A stretch of DNA of 64,000 nt from Petrocella sp. FN5 (GTDB lineage Bacteria > Bacillota > Clostridia > Lachnospirales > Vallitaleaceae), in contig NZ_JARGDP010000005.1 of NCBI RefSeq assembly GCF_029210395.1, positions 1 through 64,000 of the forward strand. Direction: 5' to 3'. Below, piece after piece: positions 26,747 to 35,395 of this stretch. Position 1 is the stretch's first letter. Each line of letters opens with the position of its first letter. The notes beneath the pieces are model-generated. The model was not told where the DNA came from. It did not search any database and was given only the letters and a program-made list of their open reading frames with translations. The position numbers and the translations under genes are program-made.

Positions 26747-27098
26747 TGTGGGCAATCTCCTCTCCGATGAGTCCGTTCTTAAATAAAAGACCTGAAGCAG
26801 TAAATAATGAGTGCTTGGTCGTCATTATCACTAAGTCCCGACGATTGGCCATCTCAATTAAATCCGACCCAGGTTCTTTACCTCTTACTATGACTATTGC
26901 TTTTATATCTAACATTTCTGCTGTTCTTATAACTTGCGGATGGACTAAGCCTGTTAAGAGTACAATATTGTTTTGTACATAAGCTAAAACATCACTCATT
27001 AAATCACAGCCATAACCAAAATCAATTTCTTGATTCATATCACCCTTGCCTGCAATGACTTGTGCATCTAGAATCTCTTTAATTTGAGTAAGTTGCAT
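26730..27098 (-). CDS. DRTGG-domain protein, first gene of the sensor module
   Basis: This 122-residue protein is a single DRTGG domain (MQLTQIKEILDAQVI, GCDLMSDVLAYVQNNIVLLTG, LVIMTTKHSLFTASGLL), paralogous to the one at 24604-24939. It starts behind TGGAGG and is driven by a recognisable promoter 75-100 bases upstream. The two paralogues may bind the same small ligand for the two HATPase partners; this is inference. Confidence 0.85.
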   Translation of the reverse strand: MQLTQIKEILDAQVIAGKGDMNQEIDFGYGCDLMSDVLAYVQNNIVLLTGLVHPQVIRTAEMLDIKAIVIVRGKEPGSDLIEMANRRDLVIMTTKHSLFTASGLLFKNGLIGEEIAHNELTF

Positions 27099-27113
27099 TA
27101 CATTACCTCCATC

Positions 27114-27137
27114 GTTATCATTTTAACAATCATTATC
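27114..27137 (-). promoter_or_regulatory. Fur-like box in the leader of the sensor module
   Basis: On the minus strand the leader reads GATAATGATTGTTAAAATGATAAC across these 24 bases, which fits repeated NATWAT hexamers of the Fur-family consensus with several mismatches. It lies between the likely transcription start and the ribosome site, a position suited to repression. The match was judged by eye only. Confidence 0.35.
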
Positions 27138-27172
27138 ATTTAATAAAGAATGTTTTGCCCATTCCTTATACT

Positions 27173-27201
27173 ATTGTATAACCAATAGACGTAATAGTCA
27201 A
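27173..27201 (-). promoter_or_regulatory. Sigma-A type promoter of the DRTGG/hydrogenase-like module
   Basis: TTGACT (27196-27201) and TACAAT (27173-27178) on the minus strand are separated by exactly 17 bases. Each matches five of six consensus positions. Transcription would start near 27166, about 70 bases before the first DRTGG gene. Confidence 0.75.
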
Positions 27202-27221
27202 GAATATTATATGATTTTCAC

Positions 27222-27277
27222 AAAAAAGAAGCGTATTAGGAAAGTCCTATTATAGATCAACTTCAAAGAACTTTCCT
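27222..27277 (-). terminator. Probable terminator of the his operon
   Basis: An 8-bp stem (AGGAAAGT / ACTTTCCT, 27238-27245 with 27270-27277) with a large loop is followed on the minus strand by a T6 run at 27222-27227. It begins about 17 bases after the hisIE stop. The long loop and the 10-base gap before the T-run make it weaker than the other terminators. Confidence 0.5.
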
Positions 27278-27293
27278 GTAGAAAACAACTTCA

Positions 27294-27926
27294 CTATCGT
27301 CTCTTATCTAGTTCTTTATAGATATCTTCCCAATTAGCACCTTTTTCTACCATAAGTACGGTTAAATGGTATAACAAATCTGATATTTCATAAACCATTT
27401 CTTCTTTGCCTTCATTTTTTGCACCAATAATAATTTCTGCCGTTTCTTCTCCGACTTTTTTTAAGATTTTATCAATCCCTTTTTCAAAAAGATAATTGGT
27501 ATATGAACCCTCTTTAGGATTAACCTTTCGATCCATGACCACATCAAAGACACCACTTAAGACATCTTTTTGCTTAAAGGTATCGACTTCCAAATAGTCA
27601 CCCTCATTCTCATCAAAATATCTATAGAAGCATGAATAAGCACCTGTATGGCATGCGTTACCTTCTTGGTGTACTTTAAGAAGCAACGTATCTTGATCAC
27701 AATCGAGTGCAATTTCTTTAACCCTTTGATAATGACCGGATGTTTCGCCTTTAATCCATAAGGATTTACGGCTTCTGCTATAGAAAGTGGCTTTACCGGT
27801 TTCAATCGTTTTCGTATAAGCTTCTTCATTCATGTAGGCCATCATAAGCACTTGGCTTGTCATATAATCTTGCACTATAACAGGTAGTAGTCCGTCTTCC
27901 CCAAGCTTAAAATCATTAAAATTCAT
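27294..27926 (-). CDS. hisIE: Fused phosphoribosyl-AMP cyclohydrolase / phosphoribosyl-ATP pyrophosphatase
   Basis: The first half (about 1-110) is the HisI cyclohydrolase domain with the zinc/substrate signatures [19 protein letters not shown] and [12 protein letters not shown]. The second half (about 115-210) is the helical HisE pyrophosphatase ([15 protein letters not shown]). It catalyses steps 2 and 3 of histidine synthesis and is the last gene of the operon, as is common. Confidence 0.97.
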   Translation of the reverse strand: MNFNDFKLGEDGLLPVIVQDYMTSQVLMMAYMNEEAYTKTIETGKATFYSRSRKSLWIKGETSGHYQRVKEIALDCDQDTLLLKVHQEGNACHTGAYSCFYRYFDENEGDYLEVDTFKQKDVLSGVFDVVMDRKVNPKEGSYTNYLFEKGIDKILKKVGEETAEIIIGAKNEGKEEMVYEISDLLYHLTVLMVEKGANWEDIYKELDKRR

Positions 27927-27935
27927 AATATTCTC

Positions 27936-28697
27936 CTATCTTCTTACAGGTATATTTTGATCATGTAAATAGTTTTTTAAATCAACTATTTCCATTTCTT
28001 TAAAGTGAAATAAAGATGCGGCAAGCGCTGCATCTGCCAGACCCTCTGTCAAAACGTTTGAAAAATGTTCCATCGTACCGGCACCACCGGATGCTATCAC
28101 AGGAATGCCCACAGCTTCACTTACAGCTTTGGTCAATTGTACATCAAAACCGGCTTTTGTGCCATCACAATCCATACTGGTTAAGAGAATTTCCCCTGCG
28201 CCAAGAGCTTCGGCTTCTTTTGCCCACTCGATGGCATCTATATGTTTATTAATTCTACCACCATTAATATAAACATCCCATGATTTACGTTTTTCGTTTC
28301 GTTTTGCATCCATAGCAAGGACCACACATTGACTTCCGTATTTTAAAGCGGCTTCTTTAATGAGCTCCGGACGATTTACGGCCGCAGAATTAACAGCAAC
28401 TTTGTCAGCGCCTGCCAACAACATTGTTCTAAAATCTTCAACTGTTCGAATGCCGCCTCCCACTGTTAAAGGGATAAAAATCTCCTTTGCGGTTTTCTTT
28501 ACCACATCCACAATGGTATCACGCCCTTCATGAGAAGCTGTTATGTCCAGAAAAACAATTTCGTCTGCCATACTTTTGTTATAGGCTTTGGCAACTTCTA
28601 CAGGATCACCAGCATCTATGATGTTTATAAACTGAACGCCCTTAACAACTCTGCCTTTATCAACATCTAAGCAAGGTATGATTCTTTTTGATAACAT
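27936..28697 (-). CDS. hisF: Imidazole glycerol phosphate synthase cyclase subunit HisF
   Basis: The 253-residue TIM barrel starts [13 protein letters not shown]; this ATG has AGGTG five bases upstream, whereas an upstream ATG lies inside hisA. Catalytic Asp11 (CLDVD) and the second aspartate ([10 protein letters not shown] region), together with the phosphate loops VGGGIRT and IASGGAGT, are visible. With HisH it makes IGP and AICAR. Confidence 0.97.
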   Translation of the reverse strand: MLSKRIIPCLDVDKGRVVKGVQFINIIDAGDPVEVAKAYNKSMADEIVFLDITASHEGRDTIVDVVKKTAKEIFIPLTVGGGIRTVEDFRTMLLAGADKVAVNSAAVNRPELIKEAALKYGSQCVVLAMDAKRNEKRKSWDVYINGGRINKHIDAIEWAKEAEALGAGEILLTSMDCDGTKAGFDVQLTKAVSEAVGIPVIASGGAGTMEHFSNVLTEGLADAALAASLFHFKEMEIVDLKNYLHDQNIPVRR

Positions 28698-28701
28698 AGG
28701 G

Positions 28702-29424
28702 TCACCTACTTTCAAATTGTCGAATAGCCTTTTTCAGATCAATGGCTTTTGTGTATAGGGCTTTTCCAATAATGACACCCTCCGCCTGAATTTGAGATAC
28801 TTTCTCTAGGTCTTCATAATTAGAGACGCCACCTGAAGCAATGATATTCATACCGGTTTCCTGAATCAACTGCCTGGTCTGTTCAATATTCGGACCCAAC
28901 ATCATGCCATCTTTAGCAATATCGGTGTAGATTATGGTGGTTATACCCATGGCTTTGACCTTCAAGCATAAATCAAGGGCTGACATGTCGCTTACTTGTT
29001 CCCACCCGTGAATGGCTACCATCCCATCCTTTGCATCAATGCCTACTACGATGGCCTCTTGACCGAATTTATTTACCGCTTCTGAAACAAGCGCGGGATT
29101 TTTGATGGCCACTGTGCCTAGAATGACCCTTGCAATACCAACAGACAACCGTTCTTCAATGTCTTGAAGTGATCTTATCCCACCACCGGTTTGCACAGGT
29201 ACTTTAACGCTTTTTACAATATTAGAGATGGTCTCTCTGTTTTTCCATGTGCCATCTTGTGCTCCATCTAAATCCACAACATGAATGTAATCGGCACCGG
29301 CATCTTCCCACTGTTTAGCAACTTGGACTGGGTCCTTATCATACACCGTTTCTTTCTTATAGTCACCTTGTACAAGACGTACTGCCTGACCGTTAATAAT
29401 ATCTATTGCTGGATATAACCTCAT
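28702..29424 (-). CDS. hisA: ProFAR isomerase HisA
   Basis: This 240-residue half-repeat TIM barrel related to HisF has catalytic Asp ([12 protein letters not shown]), GGGIRSLQD and [10 protein letters not shown]. It isomerises ProFAR to PRFAR. It lies four bases before the chosen hisF start. A 50-bp palindromic repeat separates it from hisH, the only sizeable gap within the operon besides hisG-hisZ. Confidence 0.97.
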   Translation of the reverse strand: MRLYPAIDIINGQAVRLVQGDYKKETVYDKDPVQVAKQWEDAGADYIHVVDLDGAQDGTWKNRETISNIVKSVKVPVQTGGGIRSLQDIEERLSVGIARVILGTVAIKNPALVSEAVNKFGQEAIVVGIDAKDGMVAIHGWEQVSDMSALDLCLKVKAMGITTIIYTDIAKDGMMLGPNIEQTRQLIQETGMNIIASGGVSNYEDLEKVSQIQAEGVIIGKALYTKAIDLKKAIRQFESR

Positions 29425-29441
29425 AATTGTCCTCTTTCTCG

Positions 29442-29491
29442 GGTTAAAGTGTCAAAACTATATCGTAAATCATAGTTTTGATGCTATAACC
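29442..29491. repeat. 50-bp imperfect palindrome of the GGTTAAAG repeat family inside the his operon
   Basis: The arms GGTTAAAGTGTCAAAACTAT and ATAGTTTTGATGCTATAACC match with three mismatches around a short centre. It begins 9 bases after the hisH stop and would form a long hairpin in his mRNA. There is no T-run, so it is a processing or stability element rather than a terminator. Confidence 0.75.
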
Positions 29492-29499
29492 TACCTAGT

Positions 29500-30102
29500 T
29501 TATAGAAAAGCAAAATTCTCTAAAATCTTCAAGCCTACATCACCGCTTTTTTCTGGATGAAATTGTAAGCCATATATATGATCTTGTTGAGCGGCAATCT
29601 GAATATCTTTACCATAGTAGGTTGTTGCAGAAACAACATCCTCATCTGTTTCTAGATGGTAGGAGTGAACAAAATACACATAGGCTTCTTCAGGTAGCCC
29701 GCTAAATAAAGGTGCTCTTTTCTGTATATTAAGTGCGTTCCATCCCATATGAGGGATTTTTAGATTCTCTACTTCCAGTTTAATAATCTTGCCTTTTATA
29801 AGTCCAAGACCAGTATGAGATCCAAATTCAGTGCTGGTATCAAAGAGCAATTGCATACCAAGACATATACCAAGAACCGGTTTGCCTTCAGCTTTCATAT
29901 CTATAAGTAGTTGGTCTAGCCCTTTTTCTCGTAGGCGTTTTATGGCATCACTAAATGCTCCAACACCAGGTAATATAAGCTTATTCGCCGTCTTTAAGAT
30001 TTCTTTGTCAGAAGAGGTAAAGTGCTTGACACCAATAAAATCAAGAGCATTGCACACACTTTGTAGATTCCCCATACCATAATCAATAATACCTATAACC
30101 AT
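29500..30102 (-). CDS. hisH: Imidazole glycerol phosphate synthase glutaminase subunit HisH
   Basis: The 200-residue class I glutamine amidotransferase has an oxyanion loop (PGVGAFSDA), nucleophile Cys in GICLGMQLLFD, and the His-Glu pair in GLQFHPEKSG. It supplies ammonia to HisF. It stands 10 bases after hisB. Confidence 0.97.
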   Translation of the reverse strand: MVIGIIDYGMGNLQSVCNALDFIGVKHFTSSDKEILKTANKLILPGVGAFSDAIKRLREKGLDQLLIDMKAEGKPVLGICLGMQLLFDTSTEFGSHTGLGLIKGKIIKLEVENLKIPHMGWNALNIQKRAPLFSGLPEEAYVYFVHSYHLETDEDVVSATTYYGKDIQIAAQQDHIYGLQFHPEKSGDVGLKILENFAFL

Positions 30103-30112
30103 AACAACACCC

Positions 30113-30706
30113 CTATTCCAACATGCCCTTGGTTGATCTTGTGCCTATAATACGCGAATCAAAAAGAGTGGCTTGATCAAGGGCGTTGCCAAAGGCCTTA
30201 AAAATGCCTTCAACAATATGATGGTTGTTTGAACCATCCAGTAATTTAATGTGTAAATTCATACCGGCATGGACGGCAACAGCCATAAAAAACTCTTTAA
30301 CCATTTCTACATCCATATCCCCAAGGCGAAGTGCTGTTAGGGCCACATCAAAGTTCAAGTAGGGTCTGCCGGACAAATCAAGTGCACACAAGACCAAAGT
30401 CTCATCCATTGGCAAGACACAAGACCCATAACGCTTGATGCCAGCTTTATCACCAATGGCTTCCCGAATACATTTACCAAGTACGATTCCGATGTCTTCT
30501 ATGGAATGATGGCAATCCACTTCTAGATCACCCACGCAGGTTACCTCAAGATCGAAAAACCCATGTTTGGCAATATGGGTTAGCATATGATCGAAAAACC
30601 CAATACCCGTCTTCAAAGTTGATTTACCGGATCCGTCAATATTGAGCTTCATCCCAATGTCTGTTTCTTTTGTTTTTCGATTCATAGTACATAAACGATT
30701 TGTCAT
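30113..30706 (-). CDS. hisB: Imidazoleglycerol-phosphate dehydratase HisB
   Basis: The 197-residue monofunctional enzyme has the Mn-binding histidine motifs FFDHMLTHIAKHG, DCHHSIEDIG and a later SNNHHIVEG. There is no phosphatase domain, so histidinol-phosphate phosphatase must be encoded elsewhere. An in-frame ATG seven codons in is a possible alternative start. Confidence 0.97.
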   Translation of the reverse strand: MTNRLCTMNRKTKETDIGMKLNIDGSGKSTLKTGIGFFDHMLTHIAKHGFFDLEVTCVGDLEVDCHHSIEDIGIVLGKCIREAIGDKAGIKRYGSCVLPMDETLVLCALDLSGRPYLNFDVALTALRLGDMDVEMVKEFFMAVAVHAGMNLHIKLLDGSNNHHIVEGIFKAFGNALDQATLFDSRIIGTRSTKGMLE

Positions 30707-30715
30707 AGCTCCTCC

Positions 30716-31777
30716 TTAAAGTTCATAAGTCTTTATTAATGCCATGAGACGTCTGTTCTCATCCTCTGTTCCAATTGTAACCCGCATATGATAAGCAAGT
30801 CTACCTGTATCGCCAAAACCTCTTATAAGGACTCTATGACCCTGTAGATAGGTCATCAAATCCATATTCTTAATTTTAACAAGAATGAAGTTAGCTTTTG
30901 ACGGATAGACCCTTTCAAAACAACTCATACTCAAGAAAAACTGATATAATTTCTCTTTTTCCTTTTTGATTCTATCCACTAGAGCATTATAGTAATCTAT
31001 GTCCTCTAATATGAAGGAAGCAACTGCTTGAGAAAAGGCGGACAGATTGTAAGGTGGTTTTGCAATATTGACCACTTCAATCATCTCCTTACTTGCAATA
31101 CCATACCCGATTCTAAGACCTGCAATCCCATAGGCCTTAGAAAAAGTCTTTAATACAATTAAGTTACTGTAGGTATGAATATAGGAAACCATGGAGTCGC
31201 CATCAAATTCTTCATAGGCTTCATCAATAATAACAGGACAGTCCACATAATCTAATACCATCTTCATACCTTCAATCGAAGCTTTATTTCCTGTAGGGTT
31301 ATTGGGTGTACAAATAAATATAAGCTTAGGCTTGTGATCTTTATAGTTCTTTAGGATTAAATCATAATCATAATCATAAGCGTCATTTAGTTCATAAGTT
31401 ATAACTTTACCATGATTAAGTACAGTTGATAGGCCATACATACTAAATGAAGGGTTGGGTACGAGGACACCATCACCCGGTTCCACAAACACTTTTATGA
31501 TCAGTTCAATAAGTTGATCCGACCCCACTGTACATATGATTTCATTTTCAGAAACACCATGATAAGCGCCAAGTTTTTTTCTTAAATCATGTACATCTGT
31601 ATCTGGGTAACGGGTTAAATTGTCTTTTTCATCTACCCAAGACTTTATTCTTTCAAGGACATAAGGGCTATGGATGTAAGGATTTTCATTGGCATCCAAC
31701 TTAATATCATAAGCCATAAGTGGTGCATGATAGGGTTTAAAATCCAATAAGTCCTTACGCATGTAATCCTTAATCAT
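30716..31777 (-). CDS. hisC: Histidinol-phosphate aminotransferase HisC
   Basis: The 353-residue fold-type I PLP enzyme has the substrate loop LDANENPY, FICTPNNPTGN, the acidic PLP contact IIDEAYEEF, and SKAYGIAGLRIGYG, which contains the PLP lysine (TFSKAYG). GAGG lies seven bases before the chosen ATG, which overlaps the end of hisD; an in-frame TTG two codons earlier is less likely. Confidence 0.96.
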   Translation of the reverse strand: MIKDYMRKDLLDFKPYHAPLMAYDIKLDANENPYIHSPYVLERIKSWVDEKDNLTRYPDTDVHDLRKKLGAYHGVSENEIICTVGSDQLIELIIKVFVEPGDGVLVPNPSFSMYGLSTVLNHGKVITYELNDAYDYDYDLILKNYKDHKPKLIFICTPNNPTGNKASIEGMKMVLDYVDCPVIIDEAYEEFDGDSMVSYIHTYSNLIVLKTFSKAYGIAGLRIGYGIASKEMIEVVNIAKPPYNLSAFSQAVASFILEDIDYYNALVDRIKKEKEKLYQFFLSMSCFERVYPSKANFILVKIKNMDLMTYLQGHRVLIRGFGDTGRLAYHMRVTIGTEDENRRLMALIKTYEL

Positions 31778-33065
31778 TTTCAAACCTCACTTTTATGGCG
31801 TTGGCATGGGCATCTAGTTCTTCAGATTCGGCAAAATAGATTACATCTTCACTGAGTGACTTTAGTGCATCCCGTCCAAAAAAAGTAATACTGGATTTCT
31901 TAATAAAATCATCCACTGACAAAGGTGAAAAGAACTTTGCTGTTGCATTTGTTGGCAGTACATGATTAGGTCCCGCCATATAATCCCCAAGAGGCTCAGG
32001 TGTATAATTTCCAAGGAATATTGCACCTGCATTTTTTATAAAAGGCATCAGTTCAAAAGGATTCTTTGTACAGATTTCCAGATGCTCCGGTGCAATCTCA
32101 TTGCTGATGGCAACAGCATCTTGTAACGTATCAACAATGATGGTAACACCATAATTCGTTAATGAGGCTTCTATAATCTCTTTACGCTTTAAATATGCGG
32201 TTTGACGCTCTATTTCTTCCTTCACCTTTTGAGCAATCGTTTTACTTGTTGTAATCAATACTGAAGAAGCCAGTTCATCATGTTCTGCTTGAGACAGAAG
32301 ATCGGCAGCTATGTATTTGGGGCTAGATGTTTCATCTGCAATAACCAGAACCTCAGATGGCCCTGCTATAGAGTCGATACTGACGTGACCATAAACAGCT
32401 TTTTTTGCCAAGGCAACAAAAATATTACCGGGCCCAACAATTTTATCGACTTTTTTTATGGTTTCAGTTCCAAAAGCCAAAGCCGCGATGGCTTGAGCAC
32501 CGCCCATCTTATAAATGGTGTCAATACCGCATATATCAGCAGCCACCAGTATTTGAGGGTTGATATTACCGGTAGAATCCGGTGGCGTGGTAACAACAAT
32601 CTCTTTTACACCTGCAACCAAGGCTGGAACCACATCCATAATAACGGAGGATGTATAAACAGCCTTACCACCTGGTACATAGACACCAACACGCTCAAGT
32701 GGGGTAATTTTTTGCCCCATGATACTACCATCTTCTTCGGTGTCGAACCAGCTATATTGCTTCTGCTTTGCATGAAAAGCATACACCCTGTCCTTGGCTT
32801 TTCTTATAACTTGAATCAGCTTCTCATCCACAAGGTCATAAGCCTTACTAATTTCCTCAGGTGTTACTTTCATCGTCGTTTGATCTAATGTCACTTTGTC
32901 AAACTCGGCTGTATATTCTAGTACGGCTTTATTACCTTTGGCTTTCACGTTCTTTATGATTTTTGCAACGATTGTCTCATAATCTCCATAAGAAGTTGGC
33001 GCTCTATCTTCCAAAAGCTTCTTAATATCAATAACTTCACCTTGTGTAAAATCGTATACTTTCAT
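31770..33065 (-). CDS. hisD: Histidinol dehydrogenase HisD
   Basis: The 431-residue zinc/NAD enzyme catalyses the last two steps of histidine synthesis. Typical blocks are GVYVPGGKAVYTSSV, IAGPSEVLVIADE, LLSQAEHDELASS and NHVLPTNATA. It lies 12 bases after hisG and overlaps hisC by 8 bases. Confidence 0.97.
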   Translation of the reverse strand: MKVYDFTQGEVIDIKKLLEDRAPTSYGDYETIVAKIIKNVKAKGNKAVLEYTAEFDKVTLDQTTMKVTPEEISKAYDLVDEKLIQVIRKAKDRVYAFHAKQKQYSWFDTEEDGSIMGQKITPLERVGVYVPGGKAVYTSSVIMDVVPALVAGVKEIVVTTPPDSTGNINPQILVAADICGIDTIYKMGGAQAIAALAFGTETIKKVDKIVGPGNIFVALAKKAVYGHVSIDSIAGPSEVLVIADETSSPKYIAADLLSQAEHDELASSVLITTSKTIAQKVKEEIERQTAYLKRKEIIEASLTNYGVTIIVDTLQDAVAISNEIAPEHLEICTKNPFELMPFIKNAGAIFLGNYTPEPLGDYMAGPNHVLPTNATAKFFSPLSVDDFIKKSSITFFGRDALKSLSEDVIYFAESEELDAHANAIKVRFEND

Positions 33066-33077
33066 ATTTGTTCTCCT

Positions 33078-33713
33078 TTACTGGATGATATCTCTTAAAC
33101 CATCAATAATACGGTTAATACGCTGATTTTCCATCTTCATACTGACACGATTAACCACGACCCTTGCAGAAAGTGGACATATTTTTTCAAGTACCACTAG
33201 ACCGTTTTCCTTCAAAGTAGCACCGGTCTCCACTATATCTACAATCACTTCTGACAGCCCAACAAGAGGTGCCAGTTCTATGGAACCGTTAAGTTTTATA
33301 ATCTCAACTTTTTGATTCTTTTTATTATAAAAATAGTCCTTAGCAATATTTGGATACTTAGTAGCAACGCGTATAGAGGAACTGTGCAAAAGCTGATCAC
33401 GAGTACTTTCCGGACCGGCTACCACCATATCACAGACCCCAAGTTTTAAATCAAAAACCTCATATAGGTTTTTACGTTCTTCTAATATTGTGTCCTTACC
33501 AACCACACCAATGTCCGCAGCACCATACTCAACATAGGTTGGAACATCGCTGGCCTTCGCCAAAAAGAACTTAAGTTTTAGTTCTTCATTGACAAAAATC
33601 AGTTTTCTTGTATCAGTTTTCATCTCTTCACATGTAATACCAACTTCTTCTAAATATGCTAAAGTTTTTTTAGCCAATCGCCCTTTAGCAAGAGCAAATG
33701 TTAAATATCTCAT
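33078..33713 (-). CDS. hisG: ATP phosphoribosyltransferase catalytic subunit, short form
   Basis: At 211 residues this is the short HisG, which lacks the C-terminal histidine-binding domain and needs HisZ. The motifs [24 protein letters not shown] and the PRPP loop [13 protein letters not shown] are present. The ATG has AAAGGTG upstream; a GTG three codons earlier is in frame. Confidence 0.96.
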   Translation of the reverse strand: MRYLTFALAKGRLAKKTLAYLEEVGITCEEMKTDTRKLIFVNEELKLKFFLAKASDVPTYVEYGAADIGVVGKDTILEERKNLYEVFDLKLGVCDMVVAGPESTRDQLLHSSSIRVATKYPNIAKDYFYNKKNQKVEIIKLNGSIELAPLVGLSEVIVDIVETGATLKENGLVVLEKICPLSARVVVNRVSMKMENQRINRIIDGLRDIIQ

Positions 33714-33761
33714 AGTATTCACCTTTCATCCTGTTTTTTTCCAAATCCCTTATTCGATCTC

Positions 33762-35012
33762 TTAGAAAAGTGATTTAACATCCACCGTGTTTCTTTCATT
33801 GGTTTTTAGATTAACCAGTTCCACTTCATCTAGAGACAAAAAATTCATAATACCGCCAATACGATTCTTTTTACCATAGGTTATGTTCTCGTCTAAATCA
33901 TGATCCAACATTCCAATCTCAATCCGCATGCCTTCTCTACGCATACGATCGGCGACGGATATAGCCATGGTTCTGGATTTTCGGTTATATAACAATAAGG
34001 TATCCGTACTTGGCACCTTAATCTCAATATGTTGTCTTTCTATACTGTTCATGACTTCATCCACAATGATGGCAAAGCCTACAGCGGGTGCACTATGGCC
34101 AAATTCTTCCAACAAGGTATCATAACGGCCCCCATCTACAATGGATACACCTGTTCCGAAAGTGTAGCCTCTAAAGACAATACCAGTGTAGTAATTAATC
34201 TGACTCACCATACCAAGATCAAAAGAAACATATTGTTCAACTTTATAATCACAAAGAATACTATAAATACGTTCCAACCGTTCTAATGCAGCTAAAGCCT
34301 TCTTATTCATAGTCGTTGATTTGGCTTGCTCTATCACCTTCACATCGCCAAAGAATTTAGGTAGATCAAGAAGTACCTTCTTATGAACGTGGTCTAGGTC
34401 AAGGCTGTCTAGCAACTCTTCTACTGCTATATAATTTTTTTGATCAATCAACATACGTAATTCTTCTTCGTACTTTGAATCTAAACCGGCTTCTTCAAGC
34501 AAACCTTTAAAAAATCCAGCCTGACCAATATCAATTTGAAAATCTTTTAGGCCCACTGCCAACAAAGATTGAATAACAATTGCAATTATTTCGGCATCGG
34601 CATCTTCATTATCAATACCAATTAATTCTACGCCTGCTTGAGTGAACTCTCTTAACTTCAACTGATAGCTTTCGATATTTCTAAAAGCATTGCCAAGGTA
34701 ACAGAATCTTTTAGGTGTATTTTCATGATGGTATCCCGTTGCCATCATCCTAGCTACTGAGGGTGTAATATCCGGCCTCATTACCAAAATATTACCATCA
34801 GAATCAAAGAACTTATACATATTCTTAATATCTATCGTACCTGAGTCATGACTAAAAACATCAATATATTCAAAAGTCGGTGTCTGTACATCTAAAAAGC
34901 CATAATGATGAAATACAGCCATAATCCGTCTTTGGATTTCATTTTTCTTTAGAGCTTCATTACAATGAATATCTCTTACACCTTCCGGTGTGTGTAATTG
35001 CTTATCTCTCAT
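33762..35012 (-). CDS. hisZ: ATP phosphoribosyltransferase regulatory subunit HisZ
   Basis: The 416-residue histidyl-tRNA synthetase paralogue keeps class II motif-like blocks (TPTFEYIDVF, MRPDITPSVARM, LREFTQAGVELIG). It lacks the full HisRS anticodon domain. It pairs with the short HisG and mediates histidine feedback. It leads the operon behind a near-consensus promoter and a GGAGG ribosome site. Confidence 0.95.
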   Translation of the reverse strand: MRDKQLHTPEGVRDIHCNEALKKNEIQRRIMAVFHHYGFLDVQTPTFEYIDVFSHDSGTIDIKNMYKFFDSDGNILVMRPDITPSVARMMATGYHHENTPKRFCYLGNAFRNIESYQLKLREFTQAGVELIGIDNEDADAEIIAIVIQSLLAVGLKDFQIDIGQAGFFKGLLEEAGLDSKYEEELRMLIDQKNYIAVEELLDSLDLDHVHKKVLLDLPKFFGDVKVIEQAKSTTMNKKALAALERLERIYSILCDYKVEQYVSFDLGMVSQINYYTGIVFRGYTFGTGVSIVDGGRYDTLLEEFGHSAPAVGFAIIVDEVMNSIERQHIEIKVPSTDTLLLYNRKSRTMAISVADRMRREGMRIEIGMLDHDLDENITYGKKNRIGGIMNFLSLDEVELVNLKTNERNTVDVKSLF

Positions 35013-35074
35013 ATGCGCCTCCAGTGCTTTATTATGGTAAAGTGGTAGATTGCTAATTCGATAAATTAAATATT

Positions 35075-35103
35075 ATTATAAAACAATTCCCAGGTCCTGT
35101 CAA
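35075..35103 (-). promoter_or_regulatory. Consensus sigma-A promoter of the his operon
   Basis: TTGACA (35098-35103) and TATAAT (35075-35080) are exact consensus hexamers with a 17-base spacer. Transcription would start near 35067, giving a leader of about 55 bases. That is too short for a T-box, so the expected histidine control must act another way, for example by a repressor or through HisZ feedback. Confidence 0.9.
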
Positions 35104-35223
35104 CCGTAAATCCCATGAATTTATATTACCACAAAAATATAGTTCTTAATAGTTTCATAAAGTAATAATAAAACCATTCTTCTCTTTACCAACACCGACC
35201 ATGAAGTTCCTGGAAGAAGACTG

Positions 35224-35340
35224 TATAATGGAGTTAAGTCAGCATGGATGCTGACTGTCGACTTTTGGTGCATAGATGCACCAACTGGAGACCGTAATCA
35301 TACAGTTGTTGGAAGGGTTTTCATGGGACCCACTATCATA
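35224..35340 (+). ncRNA. Candidate structured small RNA with a CsrA-type hairpin
   Basis: Two adjacent hairpins stand out: 35238-35255 (GTCAGC stem, loop ATGGAT) and 35266-35283 (TGGTGC stem, loop ATAGAT), each with six to seven perfect pairs. The first loop fits the CsrA/RsmA hexaloop ANGGAN. Six GGA triplets lie in about 120 bases of this strand. TGTATAAT at 35222-35229 could be its -10, though no good -35 is seen. A plus-strand transcript could end at the hairpin 35354-35379. No open reading frame of note is inside. I do not match it to a known RNA family. Confidence 0.4.
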
Positions 35341-35345
35341 GTAAC

Positions 35346-35379
35346 AAAAAAAAGCCCCTAAGCTTTTACCCTTAGAGGC
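35346..35379 (-). terminator. Rho-independent terminator of the DEAD-box gene
   Basis: A 9-bp stem (35354-35362 with 35371-35379, one wobble pair) is followed on the minus strand by eight T residues, 17 bases after the helicase stop. Confidence 0.92.
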
Positions 35380-35395
35380 CTCCTTACTTTTATTC

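Noticed and set aside
32280-32888. Plus-strand open frame of about 200 codons opposite hisD
   Set aside because: It is fully antisense to a well-conserved enzyme, has no ribosome site, and its translation is Cys/Asn/His-rich without any family resemblance.
35013-35103. Histidine T-box upstream of hisZ
   Set aside because: The clear promoter leaves only about 55 bases of leader, and no T-box sequence or specifier stem-loop is present.
35224-35340. SAM or other known riboswitch between the DEAD-box gene and the his operon
   Set aside because: A short CCATGAAAACCC stretch on the minus strand recalls SAM-I, but the remaining conserved core and junction are missing.
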